The notes under the pieces were generated by a model, which worked only from the letters and a program-made list of their open reading frames with translations, was not told where the DNA came from and searched no databases. The position numbers and the translations under genes were made by a program. A stretch of 30,637 nucleotides of DNA from Caryophanales bacterium UBA6356. Its GTDB lineage: Bacteria; Bacillota_I; Bacilli_A; RFN20; CAG-826. The stretch lies in contig DJRQ01000060.1 in assembly GCA_002440125.1 (NCBI GenBank), positions 1-30,637 on the forward strand. The letters run 5' to 3'. Shown here piece by piece: positions 1 through 8,548 of this stretch. The stretch's first letter is position 1, and the number at the start of each line of letters is the position of its first letter.

Positions 1-7
1 CATAATT

Positions 8-25
8 CGGGACACTCCCGTTTTT
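8..25 (+). terminator. Short intrinsic terminator of a gene outside the window
   Basis: CGGGA (8-12), loop CAC, TCCCG (16-20), then five T (21-25). The T tract follows the stem only on the plus strand, so it would end a plus-strand gene lying before the window and converging on the mannosidase gene. The stem is only 5 bp. Confidence 0.5.
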
Positions 26-45
26 ACCGCTCTTTTTTTTGAAAT

Positions 46-2457
46 CTAGATAACCATATCAACAGATTCTTCGAACTTTCCATCGTGGTAGAGGATGGTT
101 TTCACTTCGAATTTCATAAAGGTCAAAGAGATATTGTTTTTGTCTATCGTTAGGGTCGTTTGACAATCTTGGCGAGAGCAATTTTGCAAACGGATGATGG
201 TTTCCTCTTTTTGGAGTCCTTGTTTAATTGTGACGACGTTAATGGAATCGTTAGAAGTCTTGATTTCTATCTCTTTTCCTTCTTTTACGTCTTTCGTCGG
301 GAAGATATTCCAAACGAAAGGACGTTCGCTAAAGAGATCGGCGTTTCTTTTGAGTTCTTGCTCTTTTGTCAGAACAAGACGGAACCTAAACCGTCTTTCT
401 CCTTGGTCGATTTTCGGAATGAAGATGTTCGGGCGAACTAAAGGCCTATCTTTCGAGATGGGGTGGGCACAATAAGTGGCCATTCTTAAAAGGGTCAGAT
501 GGATGACGCCACCGCTATAGGAAGAGCCGAAGGAATCTGGGGTAAGAATCTCAAGATAGTTTCCATCCTCTTCTTTTAAGGCGAGGAAATCATGGGCAAC
601 GCATTCTCTTCCATCTTCAAAAAGCTCTTCGTAGCCGAATATCTGTTCACCAATATACCTTTTGCCTTTTAAGGGAATATCAAGCTTATAGGCTTTATTG
701 ATCTCGTTAGGGAAGAGCGTTACATCAACATCGATGCCAGGTCCTTCCTTTTCGATGCGATAGCCAAGTCTTAAGCGGGTATTCCCATCGCCAAAGAAAG
801 CTTCTGCTTCCAAATAGATGTCGCCATCTTCGATGACTTCTAACGAGTGAAGGCCGCTAAAAACGCCATCGGGTTTCTTTAAGAAAGCGAAGGGGTGAGG
901 CTTTTCTCCAACGTGATCGAAATTCATGCCCCATGGATCTTCGTAGTCTTCGTAACACATAGGTCTAAAAAGAGGTCCGTCGGCATATTCCTTGCCATCA
1001 AGAACATAACTCTCGATAAGTCCCGTTTCGGAAGAGATGACGACCCTCTTTTTTCCATTATCGAAAACTATGTCTTGATCCAAAGGATATTTTCGATGCT
1101 TATTGGGGGCGGTCACCGCGGTGAAACGGGTAAGGCCTAATGGTTTTAGCTTCGCTTTAAATACGACCTTCTTTCGCCAATCCAAAGCCAAGTTGCTCGA
1201 TTCTTTGACGTTTTGGGAGGGCAAAAGATTCCCCTCTTCGTCATAAATAAGAATTCTTGACGCGTCTGGCGCGTTCGCGTCGTTTCTAAGTATCGACATA
1301 TCGCACTCCAAAAGTTGGGTGCTTTCGTAGGTTTTGGGATTATAGGCGAAGATAGGATAGGTTCCCTCTTTGGCGACTTCTTCCCCTTTTAAGAGAGAAA
1401 AGAAAGCTTTGGCACGGATTTTGTTGAGGATATGGAGTGCATGATCCGAATAAATGCGCCCATTGTTTTCGCCCGCTTGAATCATGGAACCCGGAAGGAT
1501 GTCGTGGAATTCAACGTTTAGCATGTCTTCGGTTGCCTCGTTGAATTCTTTCGTAGGATACTCCATTTTGCCTTCCAAAAAGGCGAGGGTGGCTATTTTT
1601 TCAGTGCTATAGAGTTCTCTTTCGAGCGTCCGATAAGCTTGTTTCATCCCCGTCATTGAGGTATAGCAGCCTACCATGCAAGAGATAAGACTCTTATCGA
1701 AGGTTTCTTTGGGGTTTACTTCGCTAAAGAAAGCGTCTGGCGTTGAATGAACGATTTCGATATCCTTTCTTTCTTTTTGAAGTTTTTCGATGTCGTAAAG
1801 GTCTTTGTCGCTAGGACCGCCGCCATGATTGCCTACGCCCCAACAAGAAAAGGTCACTTCTTCCTTTGGGCTTCTTTCTTGGATGTCCCATTCGATTTTC
1901 TTCGCGGCTTGTCCCAAGTCGCTATTGTAAGAGCTCGTGCGGGCGGCTTTGATAACCGATCCATCATAGCCTTCCCAAAGGAAGATTTCGGCTGGGAGCT
2001 TTAATTGAAAGGGGTAAGGGCGCATAAACATATAGCTATCTTGCCCACATTTCTTAAGAATTTGCACGAGGCCTCGGCTATGGCCGAAAGGATCGAAATT
2101 GACGGCTGTCTTGGGCCAATAGCCAAAATTCTTAAGGAAGTAGATTTTGCCTGTTTGAAGTTGTCGCACGATCCCTTCGCCCGATGGCAAAAGGCAATCC
2201 GGTTGGAGATACCATCCTCCCATGATGTGCCAAGAACCCTCTTTCGCTTTCTTTTTGATATCCTGGAACAGAGCAGGGGCGTATTCTTCCGTGTATTGGT
2301 AAAGAGAGACTTCGTTATGGTTAAAGATGTAATGGTGTTTTTCCATGAGGCTGGCCGCGCTTTGAAAGGAACTTAAAGCGGCGCTCGCTCCTTCTTCCCA
2401 TTCCCATTGCCAAATGGGGTCGATATGGGCGTTACAGATGAGATGACATTTTTTCAT
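46..2457 (-). CDS. Alpha-mannosidase, glycoside hydrolase family 38
   Basis: An 803-residue cytosolic enzyme (no signal peptide or membrane segment) expected to hydrolyse alpha-linked mannose from oligosaccharides taken up by the cell. GH38 landmarks are visible: the N-terminal metal motif HIDPIW (His11, Asp13), NFDPFGHS with the likely nucleophile Asp122, GNHGGGPS near 209-216, and EFHDILPGS with His318/Asp319, the usual zinc ligands. The length fits bacterial GH38 enzymes. The start MKKCHLICNAHIDP places the metal motif at the normal position. Only a weak AGAG precedes the ATG. An extended -10 lies at 2494-2502. The gene is divergent from the flavodoxin-fusion gene. The family assignment is firm; the exact linkage preference cannot be read from sequence. 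Confidence 0.95.
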   Translation of the reverse strand: MKKCHLICNAHIDPIWQWEWEEGASAALSSFQSAASLMEKHHYIFNHNEVSLYQYTEEYAPALFQDIKKKAKEGSWHIMGGWYLQPDCLLPSGEGIVRQLQTGKIYFLKNFGYWPKTAVNFDPFGHSRGLVQILKKCGQDSYMFMRPYPFQLKLPAEIFLWEGYDGSVIKAARTSSYNSDLGQAAKKIEWDIQERSPKEEVTFSCWGVGNHGGGPSDKDLYDIEKLQKERKDIEIVHSTPDAFFSEVNPKETFDKSLISCMVGCYTSMTGMKQAYRTLERELYSTEKIATLAFLEGKMEYPTKEFNEATEDMLNVEFHDILPGSMIQAGENNGRIYSDHALHILNKIRAKAFFSLLKGEEVAKEGTYPIFAYNPKTYESTQLLECDMSILRNDANAPDASRILIYDEEGNLLPSQNVKESSNLALDWRKKVVFKAKLKPLGLTRFTAVTAPNKHRKYPLDQDIVFDNGKKRVVISSETGLIESYVLDGKEYADGPLFRPMCYEDYEDPWGMNFDHVGEKPHPFAFLKKPDGVFSGLHSLEVIEDGDIYLEAEAFFGDGNTRLRLGYRIEKEGPGIDVDVTLFPNEINKAYKLDIPLKGKRYIGEQIFGYEELFEDGRECVAHDFLALKEEDGNYLEILTPDSFGSSYSGGVIHLTLLRMATYCAHPISKDRPLVRPNIFIPKIDQGERRFRFRLVLTKEQELKRNADLFSERPFVWNIFPTKDVKEGKEIEIKTSNDSINVVTIKQGLQKEETIIRLQNCSRQDCQTTLTIDKNNISLTFMKFEVKTILYHDGKFEESVDMVI

Positions 2458-2493
2458 CGTTGACTCTTTTTGCGAGTAAGAAATTTCCCACTC

Positions 2494-2502
2494 ACTATAG
2501 CA
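2494..2502 (-). promoter_or_regulatory. Extended -10 promoter of the mannosidase gene
   Basis: On the minus strand TGCTATAGT is a TGn extended -10, giving a leader of about 30 bases before ATG at 2457. No convincing -35 is seen. A short AGCAAAA/TTTTGCT inverted repeat (2499-2505, 2508-2514) overlaps it. Confidence 0.5.
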
Positions 2503-2604
2503 AAATTTTTTGCTTCTTTAGGAAATTATCCCTGCTTTCTTTTTCTAAAAAGAAGAAAAGCAAAAAGATGGTCCAAGAGAACAAAAAAGAAAAGGATGCT
2601 TTCC

Positions 2605-2639
2605 CTTCCCTTTTAAGGGAAGCAGGCATGGTCTAAAAT
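2605..2639 (+). promoter_or_regulatory. Candidate promoter with an 8-bp inverted repeat before the flavodoxin fusion
   Basis: TAAAAT at 2634-2639 is a plausible -10, 20 bases before the ATG at 2660. CTTCCCTT (2605-2612) and AAGGGAAG (2615-2622) form a perfect inverted repeat over the expected -35 region, where a repressor or activator could bind. No regulator is identified. Confidence 0.35.
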
Positions 2640-2659
2640 TTTCGCCATGGAAGAAGAAA

Positions 2660-4303
2660 ATGAAGATCTTGGTTATCAATGGCTCCCCGAAAGGCGAAAA
2701 GTCTAATTCCTTTCAGGTTGCGAAAGCGTTTTTAAAAGGAATAAACGAAGGAAATGCCGGAAACGAAGTGGAAATTTGCCATCTCTCGGATAAAAAGATC
2801 GGCCATTGTCTTGGTTGCTTCGGTTGTTGGAAAAAGACGCCTGGCATCTGCGTTTTGAAGGATGATATGGCTCAAATCCTTAAGAGAGTTATCGAAGCCG
2901 ACCTCATTCTTTACTCCTTCCCTCTCTATTACTTTTCCTTGCCAGGTCTCTTGAAAAATTATTTTGATCGCCTCTTGCCTTTAGCCCTTCCTTTTATGGA
3001 AGAAAACACGAGTGGCATTGGGCATGGTGCTCATGCCGCTCGATATGATTTATCGAAACAGAAGATCGTCGCCATTTCCACCTGTGGTTTCTATACCGCG
3101 GAAGGCAACTACGAAGCGGTAAAAGACATGTTGAATTATGTCTATGGCAAAGGGAACTACTTTTCTCTATTCGTCGGACAAGGAGAGCTCTTTAGCATTC
3201 CAGAGCTGCAAGAGAGGATCTCGGCTTATCTAACAAGCGTCCAATTGGCCGGGAAAGAATACATAACAGAGGGAAAAATATCAAAAAATACCCTGCAAAT
3301 CCTCGATGAACATCTTTATCCAAAGGATGTCTATGAGACAATGGCGGATGCTAGTTGGGGAGTTAAAAAAGAAGGGGGAGAAAAGGTAAGCGAAGCACTC
3401 TCCTTTACGAGACAAATGGCCGCTTTATATAACAAAGAAAGTTTTGATGGGAAAGAAACGCTTTTGGAGATCAACTATACCGATAGAGGCGAAATGTACT
3501 ACCTTAAACTCGGGAAAAGTGGCTGCGAAATTCTTTTGGAGGCGCCTTTCCCTCCTACAACGACCATATTGACCCCTTTTGACGTTTGGAAAGACATCGC
3601 ATCGAGAAAGATCCGAGGGGATGAGGCCTTGATGAAAGGCCTTTATCGCGTGGAAGGAGATTTTGACCTCTTGCTCCATTGGGACAATTACTTCGACTAT
3701 AAAACGAAGAAAGCCAACGGGAATCACACTATCAAGGAAAGAAAAGCAAAGACGACAATGCTCAATTTTTTGCTTCCGTTCATCGCTTTCTTCGTCGCTC
3801 TTCCTATCCATTCTTTTTATGGGGCTATTGCCGTTTTGCTTTTTGATTTTTCCTGGGCGATTCTTTCTTATCGGACAAGAAAGACTTTTTTCGATTCTCT
3901 TTCGCTTTGCCTAAGCGGCCTTTTGTCCTGCTTCGCCTTGCTTTTTGGGGATTCTTCGATTCTTTATCTTGTTCCTTCTTCTTACCTTCTTTTTGGGCTT
4001 GTTTGGCTTATAACCTCTTTTACGAAATTGCCCGTGAGCGCTTATTACTCCTCGAATGACTATGGTGAAGAGGATGCCTTTCAGAATCCCATCTTCATAA
4101 AGACCAATAAAATACTTTGTTTTTGGTGGGGGGTTCTTTATTTGCTTACTGCTGTTTTCACCTTTCTTATGATGTATTTCTTTGAAGATTTCTCTCCCTA
4201 CCTTGGCCTTATTAACAGCGTGGTTCCCTTCTTCATGGGTTTATTCACGAAATGGTTCATTTCCTTTTACCCCCGATGGATTGCCAAAGGGAAGAAAAAA
4301 TGA
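2660..4303 (+). CDS. Flavodoxin-like NAD(P)H oxidoreductase fused to SCP2-like and membrane domains
   Basis: This 547-residue protein has three parts. Residues 1-200 are a flavodoxin-fold NADPH-dependent FMN reductase: MKILVINGSPKG is the flavin-phosphate loop, a Cys cluster lies at 50, 53, 56 and 64, and the SFPLYYFSLPGLLKNYFDR segment is typical. Residues about 240-345 (LTPFDVWKDIASRKIRGDEA and GLYRVEGDFDLLL) resemble SCP2 sterol-carrier-like domains. Residues about 367-540 hold several hydrophobic helices. The expected role is membrane-anchored reduction of a quinone or other lipophilic substrate bound by the SCP2-like part; that role is inferred. The ATG at 2660 follows GAAGAAG; an ATG at 2647 is out of frame. 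It ends with TGA. The next gene (phosphohexomutase) begins 47 bases downstream. Confidence 0.8.
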   Translation: MKILVINGSPKGEKSNSFQVAKAFLKGINEGNAGNEVEICHLSDKKIGHCLGCFGCWKKTPGICVLKDDMAQILKRVIEADLILYSFPLYYFSLPGLLKNYFDRLLPLALPFMEENTSGIGHGAHAARYDLSKQKIVAISTCGFYTAEGNYEAVKDMLNYVYGKGNYFSLFVGQGELFSIPELQERISAYLTSVQLAGKEYITEGKISKNTLQILDEHLYPKDVYETMADASWGVKKEGGEKVSEALSFTRQMAALYNKESFDGKETLLEINYTDRGEMYYLKLGKSGCEILLEAPFPPTTTILTPFDVWKDIASRKIRGDEALMKGLYRVEGDFDLLLHWDNYFDYKTKKANGNHTIKERKAKTTMLNFLLPFIAFFVALPIHSFYGAIAVLLFDFSWAILSYRTRKTFFDSLSLCLSGLLSCFALLFGDSSILYLVPSSYLLFGLVWLITSFTKLPVSAYYSSNDYGEEDAFQNPIFIKTNKILCFWWGVLYLLTAVFTFLMMYFFEDFSPYLGLINSVVPFFMGLFTKWFISFYPRWIAKGKKK

Positions 4304-4350
4304 CCTTTCCCACTATTGCTCTTTTTGAGGATGTGAAAAAATAGAGAGGT

Positions 4351-5769
4351 ATGGGAAAAATTCATTTTGGGACGGGTGGGTTTCGAGGCCTTATTGGAGA
4401 GGATTTCACTTTAGAGAACATTCGCCTTTTGGCACGTTCTTTAGTGGAAATCATCTATCGAAAGAATCTTAAAAAAGAAGTCGTTATCGGTTATGATCGT
4501 CGATTGCTATCGCTAGAAGCAAGCGCCGAAATGGCCGATGTTTTCTCTCATAATGGCATCAAAACCTCTTTGGCCAATACCGATTCTCCAACGCCTACTA
4601 TCATTTTCGAAACGTTGAAGCGGGAGCTTGATCTTGGCTTCATGATTACGGCCAGTCACAATCCTGCTTGTTATAATGGCGTGAAGGTCTTCACAAAAGG
4701 TGGCTTCGATGCCGATGTGTGTTTCACTTTGGCTATTGAAAGGGAATGCGAAACGCTTGGAAGGAACACTTCCCTAAGACGCGAGGTTTCTCTTCCCATT
4801 TCTTCTTTCGATCCCTTAAAAGATTACTTCCAGTTCCTTTGTTCATTCGGGAAAGGGAGGTTAACTCATCCCATTCGTTTGGCCTATGAAAACATCTATG
4901 GGACGGGCGTAAAGGTTTTGGAGCCTCTCTTTGAACATCTTGGAATCAATGAGTTTCTTTGCCTTCATAAAGAAAGGGATCCGTCTTTTGGGGGCAAAGT
5001 GCCAAACCCCATCCCCAAAAACTTAGAAGAACTTCGGACGGTTGTTCTTAGAAATAGGCTTGATGTCGGATTTGCTGCCGATAGCGACGCCGACCGCCTT
5101 GCCGTTATTGATGAAAAGGGAAATTATGTCTCTGCCAACGAGATACTTTGCTCTCTCTACTATTATTTGGTGGCAATTTTGAAAAAAGAGGGAGATGCGG
5201 TGCGTAATCTCGCCACTTCTTGGTGTCTCGATAAAATCGCTCATAAAGCCGGTTTCTCTTGCCATGAAGTGGATGTAGGCTTTAAAAACATCACCCGAAA
5301 GATGTTAGAGACAAACGCTTTGCTAGGAGGCGAATCTAGCGGTGGACTTACGATGCGTGGCTATCTTAAAGGGAAGGATACTGCTTTTGCCGTTTTGCTT
5401 TTCTTAAACATGATGGACGATTTAAGGAAGCCCGTATCGCATATCATCAAAGAAGCGAAGGATTACGCTTCCTATCGCTCTTTCGATAGCGAAGACGTTT
5501 GCTATCTTAAAAAAGGAAAAGAAAAGGTTATTGCGGAGATTTTGAAAAATAAGAGTCCTCATTTTGCTTCATGCATCGTAAGAAAAGATGTCATGGATAG
5601 GAATATCCGCTTCCTTTTTAGGAAGGATGAGTGGTGCCTTCTTCGACTATCGAATACAGAGCCCTGTTGTCGAATTTACTTTGAAATGAATAGCCTCGAA
5701 GGACTTCAAAAAGAGAGGGAGGAACTCTTTTCTTTCTTAAGAAAAGAAGGCCTAATCGAAGAAGAATGA
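4351..5769 (+). CDS. Phosphoglucomutase/phosphomannomutase (alpha-D-phosphohexomutase)
   Basis: A 472-residue cytosolic enzyme expected to interconvert hexose 1- and 6-phosphates. All four superfamily signatures are present: FGTGGFRG at the N-terminus, TASHNP with the phosphoserine Ser102, the metal loop DSDADR (Asp244, Asp246, Asp248), the sugar loop GGESSGG (326-332) and a C-terminal phosphate loop RLSNTEP. The length is at the lower end, nearer ManB/GlmM proteins than the roughly 580-residue PgcA. GAGAGG lies just before ATG. The gene ends with TGA and overlaps the convergent M18 peptidase gene by 18 bases. It may process mannose or glucose phosphates from the nearby mannosidase, but that link rests only on proximity. 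Substrate preference is not readable. Confidence 0.92.
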   Translation: MGKIHFGTGGFRGLIGEDFTLENIRLLARSLVEIIYRKNLKKEVVIGYDRRLLSLEASAEMADVFSHNGIKTSLANTDSPTPTIIFETLKRELDLGFMITASHNPACYNGVKVFTKGGFDADVCFTLAIERECETLGRNTSLRREVSLPISSFDPLKDYFQFLCSFGKGRLTHPIRLAYENIYGTGVKVLEPLFEHLGINEFLCLHKERDPSFGGKVPNPIPKNLEELRTVVLRNRLDVGFAADSDADRLAVIDEKGNYVSANEILCSLYYYLVAILKKEGDAVRNLATSWCLDKIAHKAGFSCHEVDVGFKNITRKMLETNALLGGESSGGLTMRGYLKGKDTAFAVLLFLNMMDDLRKPVSHIIKEAKDYASYRSFDSEDVCYLKKGKEKVIAEILKNKSPHFASCIVRKDVMDRNIRFLFRKDEWCLLRLSNTEPCCRIYFEMNSLEGLQKEREELFSFLRKEGLIEEE

Positions 5770-7053
5770 ATTTCCTTCGAAATGGATTTTCGTCCCAAAG
5801 AAAAGAGAAACGAAACGTCTCATATAATCAAGGTCCTTTAGCCCCATTGTTTCATTTGCGCTATGCATGGCAAGTTGCGGCAAGCCAATATCGCAAGAAA
5901 GAAGGGAGAGCTCGCTGTTGGAGATGTTTCCTAAAGTGCTGCCTCCACGAAGGTCGCTTCGATTGGTGAATTCCTGATAAGGGATATTCTCTTTAGAAGC
6001 CACCATTTTAACGATGGCGCTTCCTAAAGCGTCCGTTGTATAGGACTGATTGGCATTCGATTTGATGACAATTCCTTTATTTAAAAGAACGTTCGTTGTT
6101 TGATCGCTTTTTTCGAGGTGGTTTGGATGATTCGCATGGGCGTTATCGATGGAGAGCAAAAAGCTATTGGCGCAATCTTCTTCCAAATGGCCTTCGAACG
6201 CTTTCGAAAGGCGATTATAGGTGTCTTTAAAGAAAGTGCTATTGGCTCCTTGCCGTGACAAACTTCCGACTTCTTCGTTATCGAAAGAAGCGAAGAGGGA
6301 TATCTTCCTCTCGTTCTCGGATTCCAAAAAGCCAAGAAGCGAGGAGTAAACGCTCGCAAGGTCATCGAGCTTTGGAGAAGAAAGGAATTCCTCCTTGATG
6401 CCAAAGGCCCTAGGCTCGTCGAAGTTATAGAGATAAAGGTCGTGGCTAAGAAGAGAAACGCCTTTCTTTTCGCCGAGTTCTTTAAGAAGGAAGGATTCGA
6501 AGGAATCGTCTTCTTTGAGATCTTCTCCGAAAAGAGGCAATAGATCCACGGCCGGATTATAGGCATATCCATCGTTAATATTCCTATTCATATGGATGGC
6601 AAGATTGGGAATAATAAGAAGAGGGCGATTGATGTTGAAAAGCTTCTCTTCAATCTTCTCCCCTTTTCCTAACAAAACTCTTCCTGCCAAGGACAAAGGG
6701 CGATCAAGCCATGTGCTATGAATCATGCCGCCATAAGGTTCAACATCCAAGAGAGTGAGGTTTCCTTTCTTCACGAAAGGATGCGGTTTTAATTTGTAGG
6801 TAGGCGAATCGTTATGGGTTGCCGTTCCTAAAAACGATAAATCTTGGCAATTTAGCGGTATTTTAAAGGCAATTATCGAAGAGCTGTTTCTTCTGACGAA
6901 ATAATTCTTTCCCTTCTCGACGATGAATGGTTTATGCTCATCGAGCTCCATAAAGCCTTTTTCAAGGAGTTTATCGGAGATGTTCTTAACGACATGAAAT
7001 ACGCTTGGCGAGTTCTTTAGAAGCGAAATGATCTCTTTTGTTTCCTGATTCAT
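5752..7053 (-). CDS. M18 family aminopeptidase
   Basis: A 433-residue cytosolic di-zinc aminopeptidase that removes N-terminal residues, classically acidic ones, from peptides. M18 motifs are clear: THND with metal ligands His80 and Asp82, KLDDLA (Asp230), DNEEVGS with Glu260/Glu261, SIDNAHA (Asp303), DLRGGSTLG and the last ligand in LAMHSANE (His397). The length is normal for the family. AGGAGAAA is a good ribosome binding site, with TATAAT just upstream (7075-7080). It follows the ClC gene by 36 bases on the same strand, so it may also be read from that promoter. Its 3' end overlaps the convergent phosphohexomutase gene by 18 bases, with no T-tract terminator between them. Confidence 0.95.
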   Translation of the reverse strand: MNQETKEIISLLKNSPSVFHVVKNISDKLLEKGFMELDEHKPFIVEKGKNYFVRRNSSSIIAFKIPLNCQDLSFLGTATHNDSPTYKLKPHPFVKKGNLTLLDVEPYGGMIHSTWLDRPLSLAGRVLLGKGEKIEEKLFNINRPLLIIPNLAIHMNRNINDGYAYNPAVDLLPLFGEDLKEDDSFESFLLKELGEKKGVSLLSHDLYLYNFDEPRAFGIKEEFLSSPKLDDLASVYSSLLGFLESENERKISLFASFDNEEVGSLSRQGANSTFFKDTYNRLSKAFEGHLEEDCANSFLLSIDNAHANHPNHLEKSDQTTNVLLNKGIVIKSNANQSYTTDALGSAIVKMVASKENIPYQEFTNRSDLRGGSTLGNISNSELSLLSCDIGLPQLAMHSANETMGLKDLDYMRRFVSLFFGTKIHFEGNSFFFD

Positions 7054-7074
7054 TCTTTTTCTCCTATCCCTTTC

Positions 7075-7080
7075 ATTATA
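7075..7080 (-). promoter_or_regulatory. -10 element of the M18 aminopeptidase gene
   Basis: TATAAT on the minus strand, about 21 bases before the ATG at 7053, with AGGAGAAA between. The -35 would fall in the last codons of the ClC gene and is not conserved. Confidence 0.5.
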
Positions 7081-7089
7081 GGGTTTCTT

Positions 7090-8496
7090 TTATTTTGCTT
7101 CGATCCTTCTTTCCCATATGTCTTCGAACATTGGAGAGCAGTATGGATAGTGGCGCCATAAAGTGCGCGCGAAAGCGTTATTCTCGATGTCGCTTTTGGC
7201 AAATATCGTAGATAAAGAAGCAAAGTTCTTTACCTTCTTATGCATGAGGTACTCGAAAGCGAAGGATGGCAATAGAGCGATTATCAAAGATGGGTTGGGG
7301 CCAAAAGAGAAGACCAAGGCTAAAACGCTCGAACGCTTATCGGATACCGAAGCAAAGAAAGAGAGCATGAAAGTAAATGAAATAAGAAGTGTCTCTTCTT
7401 CGCTAAGAGGGAGCAATAATTGCAAAATCCCGGCAAAAAGAACACCAAATAGGTTTCCGATGGCCAAAGAAGGAATGATGTTTCCGCCTGAAAAGTGAGA
7501 GGTAAAAGAGAAGAAAGTCAAGAAAAGGCGAACGAAGAACAAAAGGGCTAGGGCGCCTAATCCTTCTGTTAAAAGAGTGACGTTTTCTTCGATGAGCTTG
7601 GCGCCACTCCCTAAGGAAAGAGGGAAATAATAACGGCAGAAAGGGATAAGCACAATCGCCCCTATTATGGAAAAAACATAGGTCCAGGTTTTTTCTCGCC
7701 ACAAAAGATGCCTGAAAAACCCCAAGCCTTTGGCGTAAGCGTAAGCGAGTCCAAAGGATAGAGGCGCGATGAGGAGCGGGATCCAATATTGTTTTAAAGC
7801 GGACCAAGGAATTTCTAAGACGTCCCATTGGAAGTCGTTAAATATGAAAGCCGCCCCGAAATTGTCTTTGTATTCGGGCCAATAGATAAGCCCTTTTAGG
7901 CATGCATAAAGAAGATAGGACATGATGGCGCATATCGAACCTTCGAGAATGAGCTTATATTCCTTCTTGAAATATCCTTTTTCGAACTTATTGGGGACGA
8001 AAGAAAAAAGAATGCCGGCGATGGGATTCATGAAGGCCAATGAGAAACCTACGCAGGATCCGACTTTTATGGCGCGGAGCAGCCTTTCTTTGCTTTCTTC
8101 GGAAAAGGAAAAGACGAAAGCGAAGCAGACCGCACCCATAAAGACGCTAGGCGCTTCTCCACCTAAGGCTAAGCCCATAAGGAAAGAAAGGGTGCAAGTG
8201 ACGAAAGAGAAGATGATGGCTTTAATGAAGCGGAAATGGACGCCTCTTTCCATGAAATAGGAAAGAACGGGAACGCTGGAATTGCGGATTCGGACAGTCG
8301 ATAACATACGGATTTCGATAACCGCTAAAGAGGCGACTAGAACGATAAGGAAGCTAAAGCCCAAGCCATCGGAAAAATAATCATAGGAAAGAACCTTGTT
8401 GCTATATTTCATGAAGATATGAAAAGGCAAAAGAACGCCTACGGCTAAGAAGCTGGCTAAAGACAATAAGAAGATTAACTTCCCCTTCGATTTCAT
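7090..8496 (-). CDS. ClC-family chloride channel or H+/Cl- exchanger
   Basis: A 468-residue integral membrane protein with about ten hydrophobic helices. It carries divergent versions of ClC selectivity motifs: GGEAPSVFMGA at about 112-122 corresponds to the GREGP loop and keeps the gating glutamate (Glu114); GSGAKLIEE matches a further conserved loop; SGGNIIPSLAIGN corresponds to the GxFxP loop. The expected role is anion transport, either passive or proton-coupled. No C-terminal CBS domains are present. A TTG at 8517 opens the frame earlier but lies in the T tract of the upstream terminator, so I chose ATG at 8496 (MKSKGKLIFL). There is no Shine-Dalgarno; TATAAT at 8506-8511 leaves 9 bases to the ATG, suggesting a leaderless or nearly leaderless mRNA. 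Confidence 0.88.
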   Translation of the reverse strand: MKSKGKLIFLLSLASFLAVGVLLPFHIFMKYSNKVLSYDYFSDGLGFSFLIVLVASLAVIEIRMLSTVRIRNSSVPVLSYFMERGVHFRFIKAIIFSFVTCTLSFLMGLALGGEAPSVFMGAVCFAFVFSFSEESKERLLRAIKVGSCVGFSLAFMNPIAGILFSFVPNKFEKGYFKKEYKLILEGSICAIMSYLLYACLKGLIYWPEYKDNFGAAFIFNDFQWDVLEIPWSALKQYWIPLLIAPLSFGLAYAYAKGLGFFRHLLWREKTWTYVFSIIGAIVLIPFCRYYFPLSLGSGAKLIEENVTLLTEGLGALALLFFVRLFLTFFSFTSHFSGGNIIPSLAIGNLFGVLFAGILQLLLPLSEEETLLISFTFMLSFFASVSDKRSSVLALVFSFGPNPSLIIALLPSFAFEYLMHKKVKNFASLSTIFAKSDIENNAFARTLWRHYPYCSPMFEDIWERRIEAK

Positions 8497-8505
8497 ACGC
8501 TCGGA

Positions 8506-8511
8506 ATTATA
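8506..8511 (-). promoter_or_regulatory. -10 element of the ClC gene, directly after a terminator
   Basis: TATAAT on the minus strand, 9 bases before ATG 8496 and 4 bases after the T tract of the lipoprotein terminator. The -35 position falls inside the terminator hairpin. Confidence 0.55.
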
Positions 8512-8515
8512 TAAC

Positions 8516-8543
8516 AAAAAAAGGAAGCCCGCCGAGACGGGCT
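8516..8543 (-). terminator. Intrinsic terminator of the lipoprotein operon
   Basis: On the minus strand AGCCCG, loop TCTCGG, CGGGCT, then TCC and seven T. It starts 5 bases after the last lipoprotein stop codon. GC-rich 6-bp stem plus U tract: a good rho-independent terminator. Confidence 0.88.
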
Positions 8544-8548
8544 AGCGT

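Noticed and set aside
1747..2376. Open plus-strand frames opposite the mannosidase gene
   Set aside because: Shadow frames caused by TTC/GAA-rich codon use; no ribosome binding sites and no recognisable domains.
2647..2706. Short leaderless reading frame from ATG 2647, before the flavodoxin fusion start
   Set aside because: Only about 19 codons, out of frame with the real gene, with no recognisable peptide.
8497..8517. Earlier TTG start for the ClC gene at 8517
   Set aside because: It lies in the T tract of the upstream terminator and before the likely transcription start; ATG 8496 fits the TATAAT.
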